Source of the DNA: Planctomycetota bacterium
GTDB taxonomy: Bacteria > Planctomycetota > UBA1135 > GCA-002686595
Assembly: GCA_020638855.1 (NCBI GenBank)
Contig: JACKHT010000017.1
Coordinates: 1-48,367 of the forward strand
Reading direction: 5' to 3'
DNA: 48,367 bases
Shown here: in pieces, positions 15,394 through 24,410 of the stretch
Numbering within the stretch: position 1 is the stretch's first letter
How the letters are laid out: the number at the start of each line of letters is the position of its first letter
Program-made: the position numbers and the translations under genes
Notes under the pieces: generated by a model
What the model saw: the letters and a program-made list of their open reading frames with translations, nothing else
Databases searched by the model: none
Told to the model about the DNA's origin: nothing

Positions 15394-16676
15394 TCGCCCA
15401 GCTCCTTTTGGGTGCGAGCCTCAGGCATGGGCACCACCGGGCGGCGCGCGTAGAGTTTCTTGGTAAACACGCGCTTGAACGTACCGTAAAAAGCCTGGGC
15501 TCGCTGCTTGAGTGACAGCTGTGTAAGCCAGGTTTTTCCGACCCCCATGCGGCGGAAGCTAGGGGCAGCCACCCCCAGCATGCGGCAGGCCCAAACCCGC
15601 CCAAAGACCGCTCCGCGGGTGTGCAGCAGGTTGCGCTGGGAATCGGGCAGGATGTGCGCGGGCACGGGCTCGAGGGTCAGGACCCCCGCCTCACGCGCCG
15701 CCTGGAGGAACGCGCGGCCCTTCTCGGTGCGCACCAGGATCAACGAGCGACCCGGTTCGTCCGCAGGGATTTCGCGGTACCAGGGGTCCCCCACCGACAG
15801 GTCGGCGAATTCGCCCGTGTGATCCGCGCAGACGTAGCAGCGCCAAGGCCGGAACTTCTGCAGGATGTCCCCCCACGAGGCGGCGTAGCTGAGCTTTCCG
15901 CCGACCGGCTGGTCGTGCGAGTCCGTACCGTGCACCTCGGCATGGCCCGGCCACCCCTGGCCCCGGTAGCGCACCGACTCGATGCGCGCGGGATCTTCGA
16001 CGCCCATTTGACGCGCCATTTCCAGGGTGCCGCGGGTGGACGGGGCTCCCGCGCAGAAGATCGCAATCGAAACCTCCACCTTGGATTCCAACCCGGGGCG
16101 CACCGCTTGGGCGCGCTTGAGCCCAGCCACATCGCAGGGCTTGCCCACAAAAACCGAAGGCTTGGGAGCCGCTTCGAGTTGGGCGAGTCCATCGCAGGGG
16201 CTGGCCGGAGCGTAGCGCGAGCCGGTGTTCCGCATCAGGTCGCTGCGACTCTGGCTGAATTGGGTCTCGTTGAGGTAGGGCACATCCTTGCGAGCCCCCG
16301 CGTGCAACACGCCGCTGCTGCCACGCGCTTCGAGCGCGAAGAGCGAGAGCGCGGTGGCAGCCCCCCCGCTGGAACCGGCGAAACGGATCGCATCGTCGCT
16401 GGCATAACCCTCCCACAGCTCGAGCACGCCACCCCAGCCCTCCCAGAGCTCGCGCAGATGCCCACTGGCCGGATCGAAGGGCGGCAATTCGAGACCTTTG
16501 CCGGGGCAGGCCTCGAAACTCGCCCCGACTCCCGCGCCCGGTTGGACCACAGGACGTCGCCCCTGATCGAGGTCATCGACCATGCGGATTCCCTTGGGTT
16601 CCAGAAATGCGCAAACCCCACAACCCGTGCAGAGGTGCTTCTCTGCGACATCTTGGATGTTCCGGATGGGTCCCAT
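15390..16676 (-). CDS. FrhB-family Fe-S protein (coenzyme F420 hydrogenase beta subunit-like)
   Basis: A 428-residue member of the FrhB/FdhB family often found in EPS loci next to pyruvyl transferases. Residues 16-22 read CTGCGVC, and Cys57 in EACPG completes a probable [4Fe-4S] site. The middle has GSSGGAATAL and KPCDVAGLKR. The C-terminal domain has RCYVCADHTGEFADLSVGDPW, a second cysteine pair. Members of this family are flavin/Fe-S oxidoreductases; the EPS-linked ones have no settled reaction. First gene of the minus-strand operon that continues to 11981, and divergent from the pyruvyl transferase at 16850. The ATG at 16676 is followed at once by the conserved region. Confidence 0.85.
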   Translation of the reverse strand: MGPIRNIQDVAEKHLCTGCGVCAFLEPKGIRMVDDLDQGRRPVVQPGAGVGASFEACPGKGLELPPFDPASGHLRELWEGWGGVLELWEGYASDDAIRFAGSSGGAATALSLFALEARGSSGVLHAGARKDVPYLNETQFSQSRSDLMRNTGSRYAPASPCDGLAQLEAAPKPSVFVGKPCDVAGLKRAQAVRPGLESKVEVSIAIFCAGAPSTRGTLEMARQMGVEDPARIESVRYRGQGWPGHAEVHGTDSHDQPVGGKLSYAASWGDILQKFRPWRCYVCADHTGEFADLSVGDPWYREIPADEPGRSLILVRTEKGRAFLQAAREAGVLTLEPVPAHILPDSQRNLLHTRGAVFGRVWACRMLGVAAPSFRRMGVGKTWLTQLSLKQRAQAFYGTFKRVFTKKLYARRPVVPMPEARTQKELGE

Positions 16677-16849
16677 GGGGCGTGGTGGCGGCGAGCGGAG
16701 CGGCGGAGTCGGTAGTTTCGGCCAAGAATGGCGCTGAGAGGAGCGCGATTGCGGCGATTGGTCCCGGTCCTAGGGCCTTTCCCGATCCTGCAAGGAAAGC
16801 ACGCTCCGGGCCTTGCCGCGCTCCCCTGGCGAGCGAAGAATTGCGGGCC

Positions 16850-18148
16850 GTGCAGCCCTCACCTCCGTCGCGCCCTCAGTCGCCCCCCCAATTGTGCCTG
16901 TTCGGGGCCGCCCCCTCCACGGGCAACCTGGGCGTTTCCGCCCTGTACCATTCCGCGGTGGCCGGGGTCCTCTCGGCGCACCCCCTGGCCCAAATCACGG
17001 TCTTCGACTTCGGCCGCGGCTCGGGACCCCTGCAGGTTCGGCTGGGAACAGCGCAGCACCGCGTGACGCGCATGGCCGCCAACAACTCCAAGCGCTTCTG
17101 GCGCATGGACTCGATGGCCTGCATGCGATTGATGGGAAGGCTCGGGGGACTGGGCAATCCGGCCGTGCGCGTGGTGCGCAACAGCCAGGCGGTGTGGGAT
17201 GTTTCGGGTGGGGATAGTTTCACCGACCTGTACGGCGAAAAGCGCTTCTGGACGACCACCCATCCCAAATTCCTGGCGCTCGAGCTGGGTCGCCCGTTGG
17301 TGCTGTTGCCCCAGACCTACGGGCCGTTCGAGACCCCCCGGTTGCGCACGCTGGCCGAGGAAGTGACGCGCAAAGCGACGGTGGCTTGGGCGCGCGATGA
17401 GCGCAGCTTCGAGGCCCTGCGCGAGCTCTTGGGGCCTGAGTTGGATCCCGCCCGACACCGGGTAGGCGTGGACTTGGCCTTTGGCCTACCCACCACCGAA
17501 CCGCGCATGGGCATGCTCGACTCCAAGACCAAGGCTTGGCTGGGCGAACCCGCGGGCGCAGTCGGCATCAACGTGAGTGGGCTGATCTACCTCGACCCCA
17601 GCGCCGCCAAGACGCGCTACGGATTCCGCGCCGACTATGCCGAGTTGATCGACGGTTTGGTGCGCTCGCTGGTCGAGCGCGGCGAACGGGTGATCCTGGT
17701 CCCCCATGTGATCGAACCCAAGGGCAACATCGAGTCCGATCCCGAGGCCTGCGCCCGCGTGCGCGAACAGTTGCCCGAGGCCCTGCGCAAACAGGTTTCG
17801 ATCCTGACCCCGCCTTACACCGCATCCGAGGTCAAAGCCGTTCTGGGCCGGCTACGCTGGTTTTGCGGCACGCGCATGCACAGCACCATCGGCTCGCTCT
17901 CTTCGGGGGTTCCCACCGCGGCCGTGGCCTATTCGCTCAAGTTCCAAGGCGTCTTTGAGACCTGCGACCAAGCCGAGGGAGTTGCCGACCCGCGTTCGCT
18001 CGACACCCGCGAAGCCCTGGCCCACTTGCTCACAAGCTACGACGAACGGTCTGCCCGCGGAGCCCGTTTGGCAGCGGCCTTGCCGCAGGTCCAAGCCAAG
18101 GTCCAGGAGCAAATGCAGCACCTGTTGGCCGCATCCGGGCTAGCCTGA
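16850..18148 (+). CDS. Polysaccharide pyruvyl transferase family protein
   Basis: A homologue of the CsaB/GumL/WcaK superfamily, which adds ketal pyruvate from phosphoenolpyruvate to sugars. Visible marks are FGAAPSTGNLGVSALYHSA near the start, WDVSGGDSFTDLYG, PLVLLPQTYGPF, AWARDERSFEAL and the C-terminal CGTRMHSTIGSLSSGVPT. The frame is open far upstream, but that sequence is low-complexity. I take GTG 16850 (432 residues); TTG 16841 is an alternative and neither has a strong Shine-Dalgarno. Negatively charged pyruvate would be expected on the exported polymer. The stop overlaps the convergent GT2 stop by 9 nt (18140-18148). Confidence 0.85.
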   Translation: MQPSPPSRPQSPPQLCLFGAAPSTGNLGVSALYHSAVAGVLSAHPLAQITVFDFGRGSGPLQVRLGTAQHRVTRMAANNSKRFWRMDSMACMRLMGRLGGLGNPAVRVVRNSQAVWDVSGGDSFTDLYGEKRFWTTTHPKFLALELGRPLVLLPQTYGPFETPRLRTLAEEVTRKATVAWARDERSFEALRELLGPELDPARHRVGVDLAFGLPTTEPRMGMLDSKTKAWLGEPAGAVGINVSGLIYLDPSAAKTRYGFRADYAELIDGLVRSLVERGERVILVPHVIEPKGNIESDPEACARVREQLPEALRKQVSILTPPYTASEVKAVLGRLRWFCGTRMHSTIGSLSSGVPTAAVAYSLKFQGVFETCDQAEGVADPRSLDTREALAHLLTSYDERSARGARLAAALPQVQAKVQEQMQHLLAASGLA

Positions 18149-19066
18149 TCGCCCGCCCCGGCGCAGGCCCAGGCGTTCGCGAACCTTGATCTTGTACTCG
18201 CCACCCAAGACGCGCCACTCGGACCGGAAAAAGCTCACCAACACGCGTAGGCAGCGCCAGCGTTCGCCACGGCTGAGCGGGGCACGTTGGATGGCGCGCA
18301 AGAACGCGTTGAAGAGGGTGACGCGCGGCATCGGGTAGCGTCCTCCGCGCTTGGGGTCGAACCAGCGGGCCACGTCCTCCGGGCTTTTGTTGGCCGCCAA
18401 GGAAGATCGCTCGTGCACCCTGCGTTGGAAGTGCGGCTTGGGGATCTCGATCCACTGCCCGCGCAAGGCCATCTCCACCAGGGTGACCTTGTCCGAACCG
18501 CCGAACGGGCCGATCAATTCGGTCGTGCGCAGGGTCTTCAAGCGCGAAACCCCGCAGATGGGGCTGCACTTGAACAGATGCGACTGGACGGGATTGGCGA
18601 GCAGAGAACGCAAGCGCTCGTGCGGGGGTCCCGAGCTCCAGGGCAAACCCGCCCCGTAGGATTCGATCGGATTGCCTGCCGCATCGATCCACAGGACGTG
18701 CGAAAAGGCCAACACCGCTTGCTCGCCGGCCTGATCCAAAGCTTCCACACTGTCCCGTGCCCAATCGGCACCGCACACATCGTCGGCGGCCGCCCATTTG
18801 AAGTAGGGCGCCTGGGCCACATGCACGGCAAAATTGAAATTGGCCGCCGCCCCCATGTTGTCAGCATGACGGAAGTAGCGCACACGCGCATCTTCGCTCG
18901 CATACCGCCGGCAAACCTCCTCGGTCTCGTCGTTGGATGCGTTGTCGGCCAGAATCAACTCCAAATCCCCCAAGCTCTGCCCCAACACCGATTCGATGGC
19001 AGGGACCAGATAGGGCATTCCGTTGTACACCGGAATGGCGAAAGAGATGCGGGGACGGGAAGGCAT
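18140..19066 (-). CDS. GT2 glycosyltransferase
   Basis: A 308-residue family 2 enzyme. It starts ISFAIPVYNGMPYLVPAIESVLGQSLGDLELILADNAS-type, then has DNMGAAANFNFAV and KWAAADDVCGADWA, where ADD is the metal/nucleotide site. RRVHE at about 215 resembles the acceptor-side motif of this group. Likely adds one sugar of the repeat unit at the cytoplasmic membrane face. It follows the next gene with a single base between (TAACATG), so both are co-translated. It is the last gene of the flippase operon. Donor and linkage are not predictable. Confidence 0.85.
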   Translation of the reverse strand: MPSRPRISFAIPVYNGMPYLVPAIESVLGQSLGDLELILADNASNDETEEVCRRYASEDARVRYFRHADNMGAAANFNFAVHVAQAPYFKWAAADDVCGADWARDSVEALDQAGEQAVLAFSHVLWIDAAGNPIESYGAGLPWSSGPPHERLRSLLANPVQSHLFKCSPICGVSRLKTLRTTELIGPFGGSDKVTLVEMALRGQWIEIPKPHFQRRVHERSSLAANKSPEDVARWFDPKRGGRYPMPRVTLFNAFLRAIQRAPLSRGERWRCLRVLVSFFRSEWRVLGGEYKIKVRERLGLRRGGRSG

Positions 19067-19067
19067 G

Positions 19068-20012
19068 TTAGGCGGTCAAATCCTGCTTGGATCCAAGGTG
19101 CATTTTCTTGGCCATGGTTTGCAGCACCGTTGCCGGATGAACCCAGAAAGCAACACCTAGGTGTTTCAGAAAGGCCAAACGATCGCCTTCCTTAGCCAGG
19201 CCCATGCCCAACCGCAAATGCGACGTCGCCAGTCGTTGACGCACCAGTCGGCGGCTGGCTCGATCCGACCGCGGAATGCGCCCCAACAGATCCTTCCACA
19301 TCAGCACCGAACAGCGCCAATAGCGCAGGGTCTTGTTGCTGATGGTGGTGGTCAGGCGGCCCCCACTTTGATCATCGGAAGTCTGGATTGTTCCGATCTC
19401 CGCGACGGCACACACCGGCCGCTGGATGCCGTGCTTAAGGAAAACGTGCGTGTCGTCACGCATGGGGAGTGCCTCCCACATGGCTCCGCTGGCCAAGAGA
19501 CGTTCCCGATGGAAGACCGAGGCTTGCAGCATCATCGGAATGCGCGGACGCAGCACCCACGGGGTGCCGTCGGCGAGCAGCGAGTGCGTCCCAGCAATCG
19601 AAAACTCCGCCCGCTCCCACTGCGGCCGACCGCCCTCGTTCTCGGCCATGTCGATGTTGGCGAAGTAAAAGTCCGCCTGCCCCTGGGTCGCTTGAATCGC
19701 TGCGGCCATGCGCTCCAAGTGTTGGGGCAGCCAGTAGTCATCGGAATCCAGAAACGCGATCCAATCCCCCTTGGCCCGCTGGATGCCACTGTTGCGTGCG
19801 GCGGGAGCCCCTCCGTTGGGACGCGAGACCAACTGAACCGGCGGCCCGAATGACGCAATGACCTGGGCCGTACCATCCTTGGAACCATCGTCCACGACCA
19901 ACACCTCAAAAGGCGGAAAGGTCTGGTCGAGCGCGCTTTGGATGGCGCGGGCGACGGTACCTTCGCGGTTGTAGGCGGGGATGACGACGGAGAAACGCAC
20001 GGGCAGTCGCAC
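19068..20012 (-). CDS. GT2 glycosyltransferase
   Basis: A 314-residue GT-A enzyme of family 2. The N-terminus is FSVVIPAYNREGTVARAIQS, then VLVVDDGSKDGTAQVI, RPNGGAPAARNSGI and GDWIAFLDSDDYWLPQHL with the DSDD metal site. The C-terminal third has basic and amphipathic helices but no clear membrane span. The GTG start (20010-20012) shares a base with the stop of the upstream fusion gene (TAGTG). It probably acts in EPS repeat-unit assembly, after the flippase and fusion genes in one transcript. It is not close in sequence to the GT2 downstream. Confidence 0.88.
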   Translation of the reverse strand: MRLPVRFSVVIPAYNREGTVARAIQSALDQTFPPFEVLVVDDGSKDGTAQVIASFGPPVQLVSRPNGGAPAARNSGIQRAKGDWIAFLDSDDYWLPQHLERMAAAIQATQGQADFYFANIDMAENEGGRPQWERAEFSIAGTHSLLADGTPWVLRPRIPMMLQASVFHRERLLASGAMWEALPMRDDTHVFLKHGIQRPVCAVAEIGTIQTSDDQSGGRLTTTISNKTLRYWRCSVLMWKDLLGRIPRSDRASRRLVRQRLATSHLRLGMGLAKEGDRLAFLKHLGVAFWVHPATVLQTMAKKMHLGSKQDLTA

Positions 20013-21421
20013 TAGGGGCGGCGAGCGGTCAATAGGAACGAGTCGGCCAAGTAGGGGTCGAGCAGACCCAAGGCATAGGGAGCGACGCGGGCAGCCTTGT
20101 CGCGCAATTGGTAGCGAATGCGATCTGGCCGTAGGCCTGCCTCGCGAACCCAGTGGCGGACCACCTTGGGGTTGGTTTCGTGGTAGTGGGCTTCCTCAAA
20201 CGAAGCGTGGGCTGCGAGCGGGTAGGCCTCCTTGCGCACCCGGAAGCGAACCTTGCGACCGGGTTGGTTGGCAACCCACAAGACGAGGTGTCCCGAAGGT
20301 GCCAGCAAAGTGGTCAAACGCTCAAGCCAGCGGGTGGGATTGGGCAGGTGCTCCAGGGTGTGGTGCAGCACAATCGCGTCGAAGCGATCGCTGCCGACCT
20401 GTGCAATGGCGCGCTCCAAGTCCGCTTCCAAGACGCGTACACCGCGTCGCGCGGCCATCGCGCCGATCACCGCATCGACTGGAATGCCGGTGACCTGCGC
20501 CCCGGCCTCGATCCAATCGGCCTCCAAGAAGCCCGCGCCCATGCCGACCGAAAGCACCGAAGCCCCGTCCAGCTGGAGCGCTTCGCGATACAAGGGCTCG
20601 GGCCTCGGGTAGTAGTCCTTGTTCCACGCTTCGCGCGGCACGTCCAAGCGCACCACCGGATCGAACAACTCTTGGGGAGCAAGCTCCCCCTTCGCAATTT
20701 GCTCCACCCGATCCAATTGGGGCTGAAAATCATCCTCGTGCACACCAATGCGCCCAATGTAGATATTCGGCAGGTGGCGCAGCAGAAACTCGGGCAGGCG
20801 CGTGACGCAAATCACGCGCTCCAGACCACAACGCGTGTAGGGATCGGAAGCGGCCGAGACCAGCATGTCGTAGCGGCCCTGGTGCGGCTCGATGGTGTAA
20901 CCACCCGAAGCCAAGCAATGCCTGAGTTGGGCTTGGTTCAGCACGTACAATGCCGAGTGTTCGTTGGTGTAGTGCGCCCACACCTCCGCACCCACCCGGC
21001 CTATGCGGTGGACGTCCCAGTGGTAGTGGTAATGGACCCCGCAATAGGAGAGCTTGCCGTCCGGGTAGTATTCGTTGCGCAGGAAGCCCGCGACTTGATG
21101 GGGCGGCAACTGGGCTTGGACTTCCATCCAGGCTCGCAGGTTGGTCTCGGTGAGCAGCGTGTCGTCTTCGGAGTAGAGGAACAGGTCGTAGTCGTCGACC
21201 CGGTCACGGAACAGCGGACGATGGGCAAAGGGGAGCGACCAGGGGTCTTTGCTCGGTGCCCCCACCAGGACTTCCACGTCGTCGCCTAGATCGGTCTTGG
21301 GCTTGTCCGAGAGCACCACCAGATGAACGTCCCAAGGCATCGCCCGATACGCCGCGAGCAACTGGTCCAAGTACCCACGGTTCTTGGTGCCGTGGTTGGC
21401 AATGGCCACCAGAATCTTCAA
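20012..21421 (-). CDS. Glycosyltransferase-like plus SAM methyltransferase fusion
   Basis: A 469-residue two-domain protein. Residues 1-250 form an alpha/beta domain starting MKILVAIANHGTKNRGYL, with YDLFLYSEDDTLLT (SEDD at 84-87) that looks like a GT-A metal site, and HYTNEHSALYVLN later. I cannot place it in a named GT family. Residues 260-469 are a class I methyltransferase: VLSVGMGAGFLEADW (motif I, 289-303), LEADLERAIA, FDAIVLHHTLEHLPNP (348-362), then LAPSGHLVLWVANQPGRK. A single protein could add a sugar and methylate it. The ATG at 21421 lies 49 nt after the flippase stop. The methyltransferase half is much the safer call. Confidence 0.75.
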   Translation of the reverse strand: MKILVAIANHGTKNRGYLDQLLAAYRAMPWDVHLVVLSDKPKTDLGDDVEVLVGAPSKDPWSLPFAHRPLFRDRVDDYDLFLYSEDDTLLTETNLRAWMEVQAQLPPHQVAGFLRNEYYPDGKLSYCGVHYHYHWDVHRIGRVGAEVWAHYTNEHSALYVLNQAQLRHCLASGGYTIEPHQGRYDMLVSAASDPYTRCGLERVICVTRLPEFLLRHLPNIYIGRIGVHEDDFQPQLDRVEQIAKGELAPQELFDPVVRLDVPREAWNKDYYPRPEPLYREALQLDGASVLSVGMGAGFLEADWIEAGAQVTGIPVDAVIGAMAARRGVRVLEADLERAIAQVGSDRFDAIVLHHTLEHLPNPTRWLERLTTLLAPSGHLVLWVANQPGRKVRFRVRKEAYPLAAHASFEEAHYHETNPKVVRHWVREAGLRPDRIRYQLRDKAARVAPYALGLLDPYLADSFLLTARRP

Positions 21422-21470
21422 AGCGTCGCTCCTCCGGCTCGCCGTTCCCCTCGCCGCTGTCGGCCCCCCA

Positions 21471-23009
21471 TCACGATTTCACCTCCACCGGCGAGCTGGC
21501 CGAACGGCGTCGCATGCCTACGAAGCGCAGCATGTCTTCCATCGCAGGCGGCTTGAAGCGCCAAAGGATCCCACCGTAGAAGGCGGCCCCCAGCACGACG
21601 CAGCACACCAAGTTGATGCGCGGGTCGAGCCCGGCTTGGGTCAGGAGGTCCCGCAGACCCCATACCAACAGTCCCATAGCCCCGCTCACCGCAAAGTACG
21701 GGAACAGCACACGGACCAAACGGCGCACCTTGAGATGGATGAAGCGGAAAGGGACCGCAAAGTAAAAATACGACATCACGGTATGGGTGAGCGTGCCCGC
21801 AATGGCGACGCCCTTGACCCCGTGCAGCGAACCCAGCAGGTACGCCTCGGCCGAGATGATACCGAACAGAATGCCGTACACCATCAACTCCATGCTGCGA
21901 CCCAACGAGACGTAGATCGTGTGCAGGGGCAGCGAAATGGCGAATACGATGCCCAACGGCCCCATCCAGACGATGAGCGGGATGGCCTCCTGCCACTCGG
22001 GGTCGTGAAACAGCGACTCGACCAGGATCGGCGCTACCGCCATCAGCCCCACCATCATCGGGCAGGTCAACATGGCGATCCCCGCGCAGGAGCGCAGGAA
22101 ATTTTCCCGGTACAACTCGAGGTTGTCTTGCAGGCGCGAAAACGACGGCAACAGCACGGCCGTCAGCATGCGCCCCAGGTTTTGCGCCGGAAAGGTCACC
22201 AAACGCGCCGCGATGGCGTAGGAGCCGAGCACGCTGGTCCCCAGGAACACTTGCACCACCATCCGATCGATGTTGTTCAGGAAGTGGTTGACTAGGTTGG
22301 ACCCCAAGATCCCGGCGCAGAAGACCCAGATCTCGCGCAGGTAGGCGAAATGGAAGGTAGGAGCCGGTTGCCACGAAGTCTGCAACCAGAGCACCACGTT
22401 CGAGGACAATTGCCCCGCCAGGGTTCCGAGTACCATGGCCCAGATGCCCCACCCCAGGTAGGCCAGCCCCACCGCAACCACCCCGTACACCACCGCATTC
22501 ACCAGGTTGGACAGAGCCAACCGATCGAAGCGCATGGTCCGTACGCACAAGCTGCGCTGCACCACGCCGAACGACGAAATGAAGATCGACAAGCCCAAGA
22601 CGGGCAGCACCGAGATCGCCTGGGGTTCGTGGATCAAGTGCGACATGGGCACGGCCAAGGCCCAGATGACCCCACTGATGGCTGCCCCCATGACGAGGTT
22701 GGCAAAGAAAACCGTGCTGAGGAAGCCGGGCTCGAGTTTGGGGCGACGCACGATGGCTTGGCCGATCCCAGCATCCTTGAAGTAGTCGGCAAACCCCACG
22801 ATGACCTGAACGGCCGCCATCAAGCCAAACAGCTCGCGACCGAGCATGTTGGCCAGGACCAGGGAAATCAAAAGGCGCGAAGCCTGGACCGAACCCGCTC
22901 CGAAGGAGTGCCATCGGGCCCCAGAAAACACGCTCCGCTGGGGAGCGTGGGAATGGTCCCCAGGCTCCGGATTCGGTACTTGGGACTCAGGGGGTTGGGG
23001 TTGGGACAC
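21471..23009 (-). CDS. Wzx-like polysaccharide flippase (MOP superfamily)
   Basis: A roughly 512-residue membrane protein with about 12-14 hydrophobic segments, of the PST/Wzx branch that flips undecaprenyl-linked repeat units to the periplasm. Family pattern: SLVLANMLGRELFGLMAAVQVIVGFADYFKDAGIGQAIVRR near the start, VVQVFLGTSVLGSYAIAARLV in the middle and FYGGILWRFKPP near the end. The frame is open upstream beyond 23180. GTG 23009 is my choice because the preceding sequence is Pro/Arg-rich and would overlap the divergent SGNH gene. No Shine-Dalgarno supports it. First gene of the operon that continues to 18140. Confidence 0.85.
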   Translation of the reverse strand: MSQPQPPESQVPNPEPGDHSHAPQRSVFSGARWHSFGAGSVQASRLLISLVLANMLGRELFGLMAAVQVIVGFADYFKDAGIGQAIVRRPKLEPGFLSTVFFANLVMGAAISGVIWALAVPMSHLIHEPQAISVLPVLGLSIFISSFGVVQRSLCVRTMRFDRLALSNLVNAVVYGVVAVGLAYLGWGIWAMVLGTLAGQLSSNVVLWLQTSWQPAPTFHFAYLREIWVFCAGILGSNLVNHFLNNIDRMVVQVFLGTSVLGSYAIAARLVTFPAQNLGRMLTAVLLPSFSRLQDNLELYRENFLRSCAGIAMLTCPMMVGLMAVAPILVESLFHDPEWQEAIPLIVWMGPLGIVFAISLPLHTIYVSLGRSMELMVYGILFGIISAEAYLLGSLHGVKGVAIAGTLTHTVMSYFYFAVPFRFIHLKVRRLVRVLFPYFAVSGAMGLLVWGLRDLLTQAGLDPRINLVCCVVLGAAFYGGILWRFKPPAMEDMLRFVGMRRRSASSPVEVKS

Positions 23010-23164
23010 GGTCGCTTGCGCCAAAAAGGCTCGACAGGGTACATCGGGGATCTTGCCCCAAAAAGATAAGCTTGAGGCCTCGAAGTTTGGGCCCTGAGCC
23101 CGCTCGCCCGGGACTCCGGCCCAACAGGGTACGGACCCCCCCCACCGTCTCGGAAAGAGTTTGC

Positions 23165-24355
23165 ATGAATCCCCGTTCATCCCCCCTGAAATGGACTTGG
23201 CCCATCCTGACCGTCCTGGCCTGGGCCGCTTTCGCCGGGGTCGCGGGGCACCAATCCCAAGAACCCGCCGTGTGGGGCCGCTGGAGCCGGGGCTACGCGC
23301 TGATGGTAGCGGGCGCGGGAGCCTTGGCTGGGATCCTGACGGCGGGTTTGGCCCCGTCCCTTCGAGCCCGCTGGGTGCGCCGGGTTCCGGCCATTTTGGC
23401 CCTGGGTCTAGGGTGTCTGATCGCCTTGATCGTGGCCGAGGTAGGCCTGCGCGCATGGGATCCCCTGGGGTTCTCCTATCGCCACGAAATGCAGCGCTAC
23501 ATCGGCATGCGCCAGCCCGACCCGGACCTGGTGTACGGGCAGCCGCGATCCCTACGGACCGAGTTGGACGGGGTGGAGGTGCGCTTCAATTCGCTCGGGC
23601 TCCGTGGCCCAGAAATCCTTCCCAAGCGTCCCGGAGAACGGCGGATCCTGTTCTTGGGCGACTCCGTGGTGTTCGGCTGGGGCGTTTCGGAAGCGGATAC
23701 TTTTGTGCAGCTTGTGTCCGAAGAATGGACCCGGAGGACTCAGAACCCCTGGAGTTCCGTCAACGCGGGAGTCTGCAGCTACAACACCGAACAGGAAGCG
23801 ATCTACCTGCAGCACCATGGCTGGGATTTGGCGCCGGACCTCGTGGTCTTGGTCTTGATCGACAACGACGTGCTGACCTATTCCGAGCGCTGGAAGGCGG
23901 AAGCGCAAGCGCGTGCGCGTTCGGTCTTGCGGCGGCTGCAGCGTCTGCTCCGGGCGAGCTACTTGTACCAGCTGGTGCACCACACGCTGGAGCACGGGCT
24001 TGGGGGCGTGGACCAGGGGCTGGAGGAGCGTTCCGTGCGGCCCGGGAGCGAGGGCTGGCAAGCCAGCCTCAGCGCCCTGCAGCGCATCCAAGCAGCCTGC
24101 CGCGAACGGGACACCCCGCTCGCGGTGTTCCACTTTCGGTGGGAGCCGCACCCATGGAGCGACGCCTTCGAACGAGCCGCCACGCAAGCCATCCCGGGGA
24201 CTCCGATCCTCGACACCGCGCCCTGGTTCCAAGATGCCCCCATGCGGGAATGGGTGAATTCGCCGGTGGATGCTCACCCGAACCCCAAAGGTCACGCGCG
24301 GGCCGCCCAGCGCATGGTGGCGGCATTGGAGCAGCTGGAACTCCTGCCCAAATAG
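23165..24355 (+). CDS. Membrane-anchored SGNH/GDSL hydrolase
   Basis: A 396-residue protein with three hydrophobic segments (about 12-28, 44-62, 74-96) followed by an SGNH hydrolase domain outside the membrane. Block I is ILFLGDSVVFGWG (GDS at 165-167). Block II is VNAGVCSYNTEQE, block III VLVLIDNDVL (Asn about 234), and block V DAHPNPKGH (about 369-377). Such proteins act as esterases or O-acetyl transferases or esterases on polysaccharides; the acetylation link to the acyltransferase at 605 is a guess. The ATG at 23165 has GGAAAGAG 5-12 nt upstream. It is divergent from the flippase operon and followed by a strong terminator. Confidence 0.85.
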   Translation: MNPRSSPLKWTWPILTVLAWAAFAGVAGHQSQEPAVWGRWSRGYALMVAGAGALAGILTAGLAPSLRARWVRRVPAILALGLGCLIALIVAEVGLRAWDPLGFSYRHEMQRYIGMRQPDPDLVYGQPRSLRTELDGVEVRFNSLGLRGPEILPKRPGERRILFLGDSVVFGWGVSEADTFVQLVSEEWTRRTQNPWSSVNAGVCSYNTEQEAIYLQHHGWDLAPDLVVLVLIDNDVLTYSERWKAEAQARARSVLRRLQRLLRASYLYQLVHHTLEHGLGGVDQGLEERSVRPGSEGWQASLSALQRIQAACRERDTPLAVFHFRWEPHPWSDAFERAATQAIPGTPILDTAPWFQDAPMREWVNSPVDAHPNPKGHARAAQRMVAALEQLELLPK

Positions 24356-24356
24356 A

Positions 24357-24392
24357 AGCCCCCCGGACAGCGACGAACGCATCCGGGGGGCT
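24357..24392. terminator. Terminator hairpin between convergent genes
   Basis: AGCCCCCCGGA (24357-24367) pairs perfectly with TCCGGGGGGCT (24382-24392), with a 14-nt loop and CTTCG after it. It begins 1 nt after the SGNH stop and 18 nt from the stop of the minus-strand gene, so it can serve both. Confidence 0.75.
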
Positions 24393-24410
24393 CTTCGAAC
24401 TCGCTTGGGC

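Noticed and set aside
16607..16849. Upstream extension of the pyruvyl transferase from ATG 16607
   Set aside because: It would overlap the divergent FrhB-like gene by about 70 bp, and the added residues are Ala/Arg/Pro-rich without similarity to the family.
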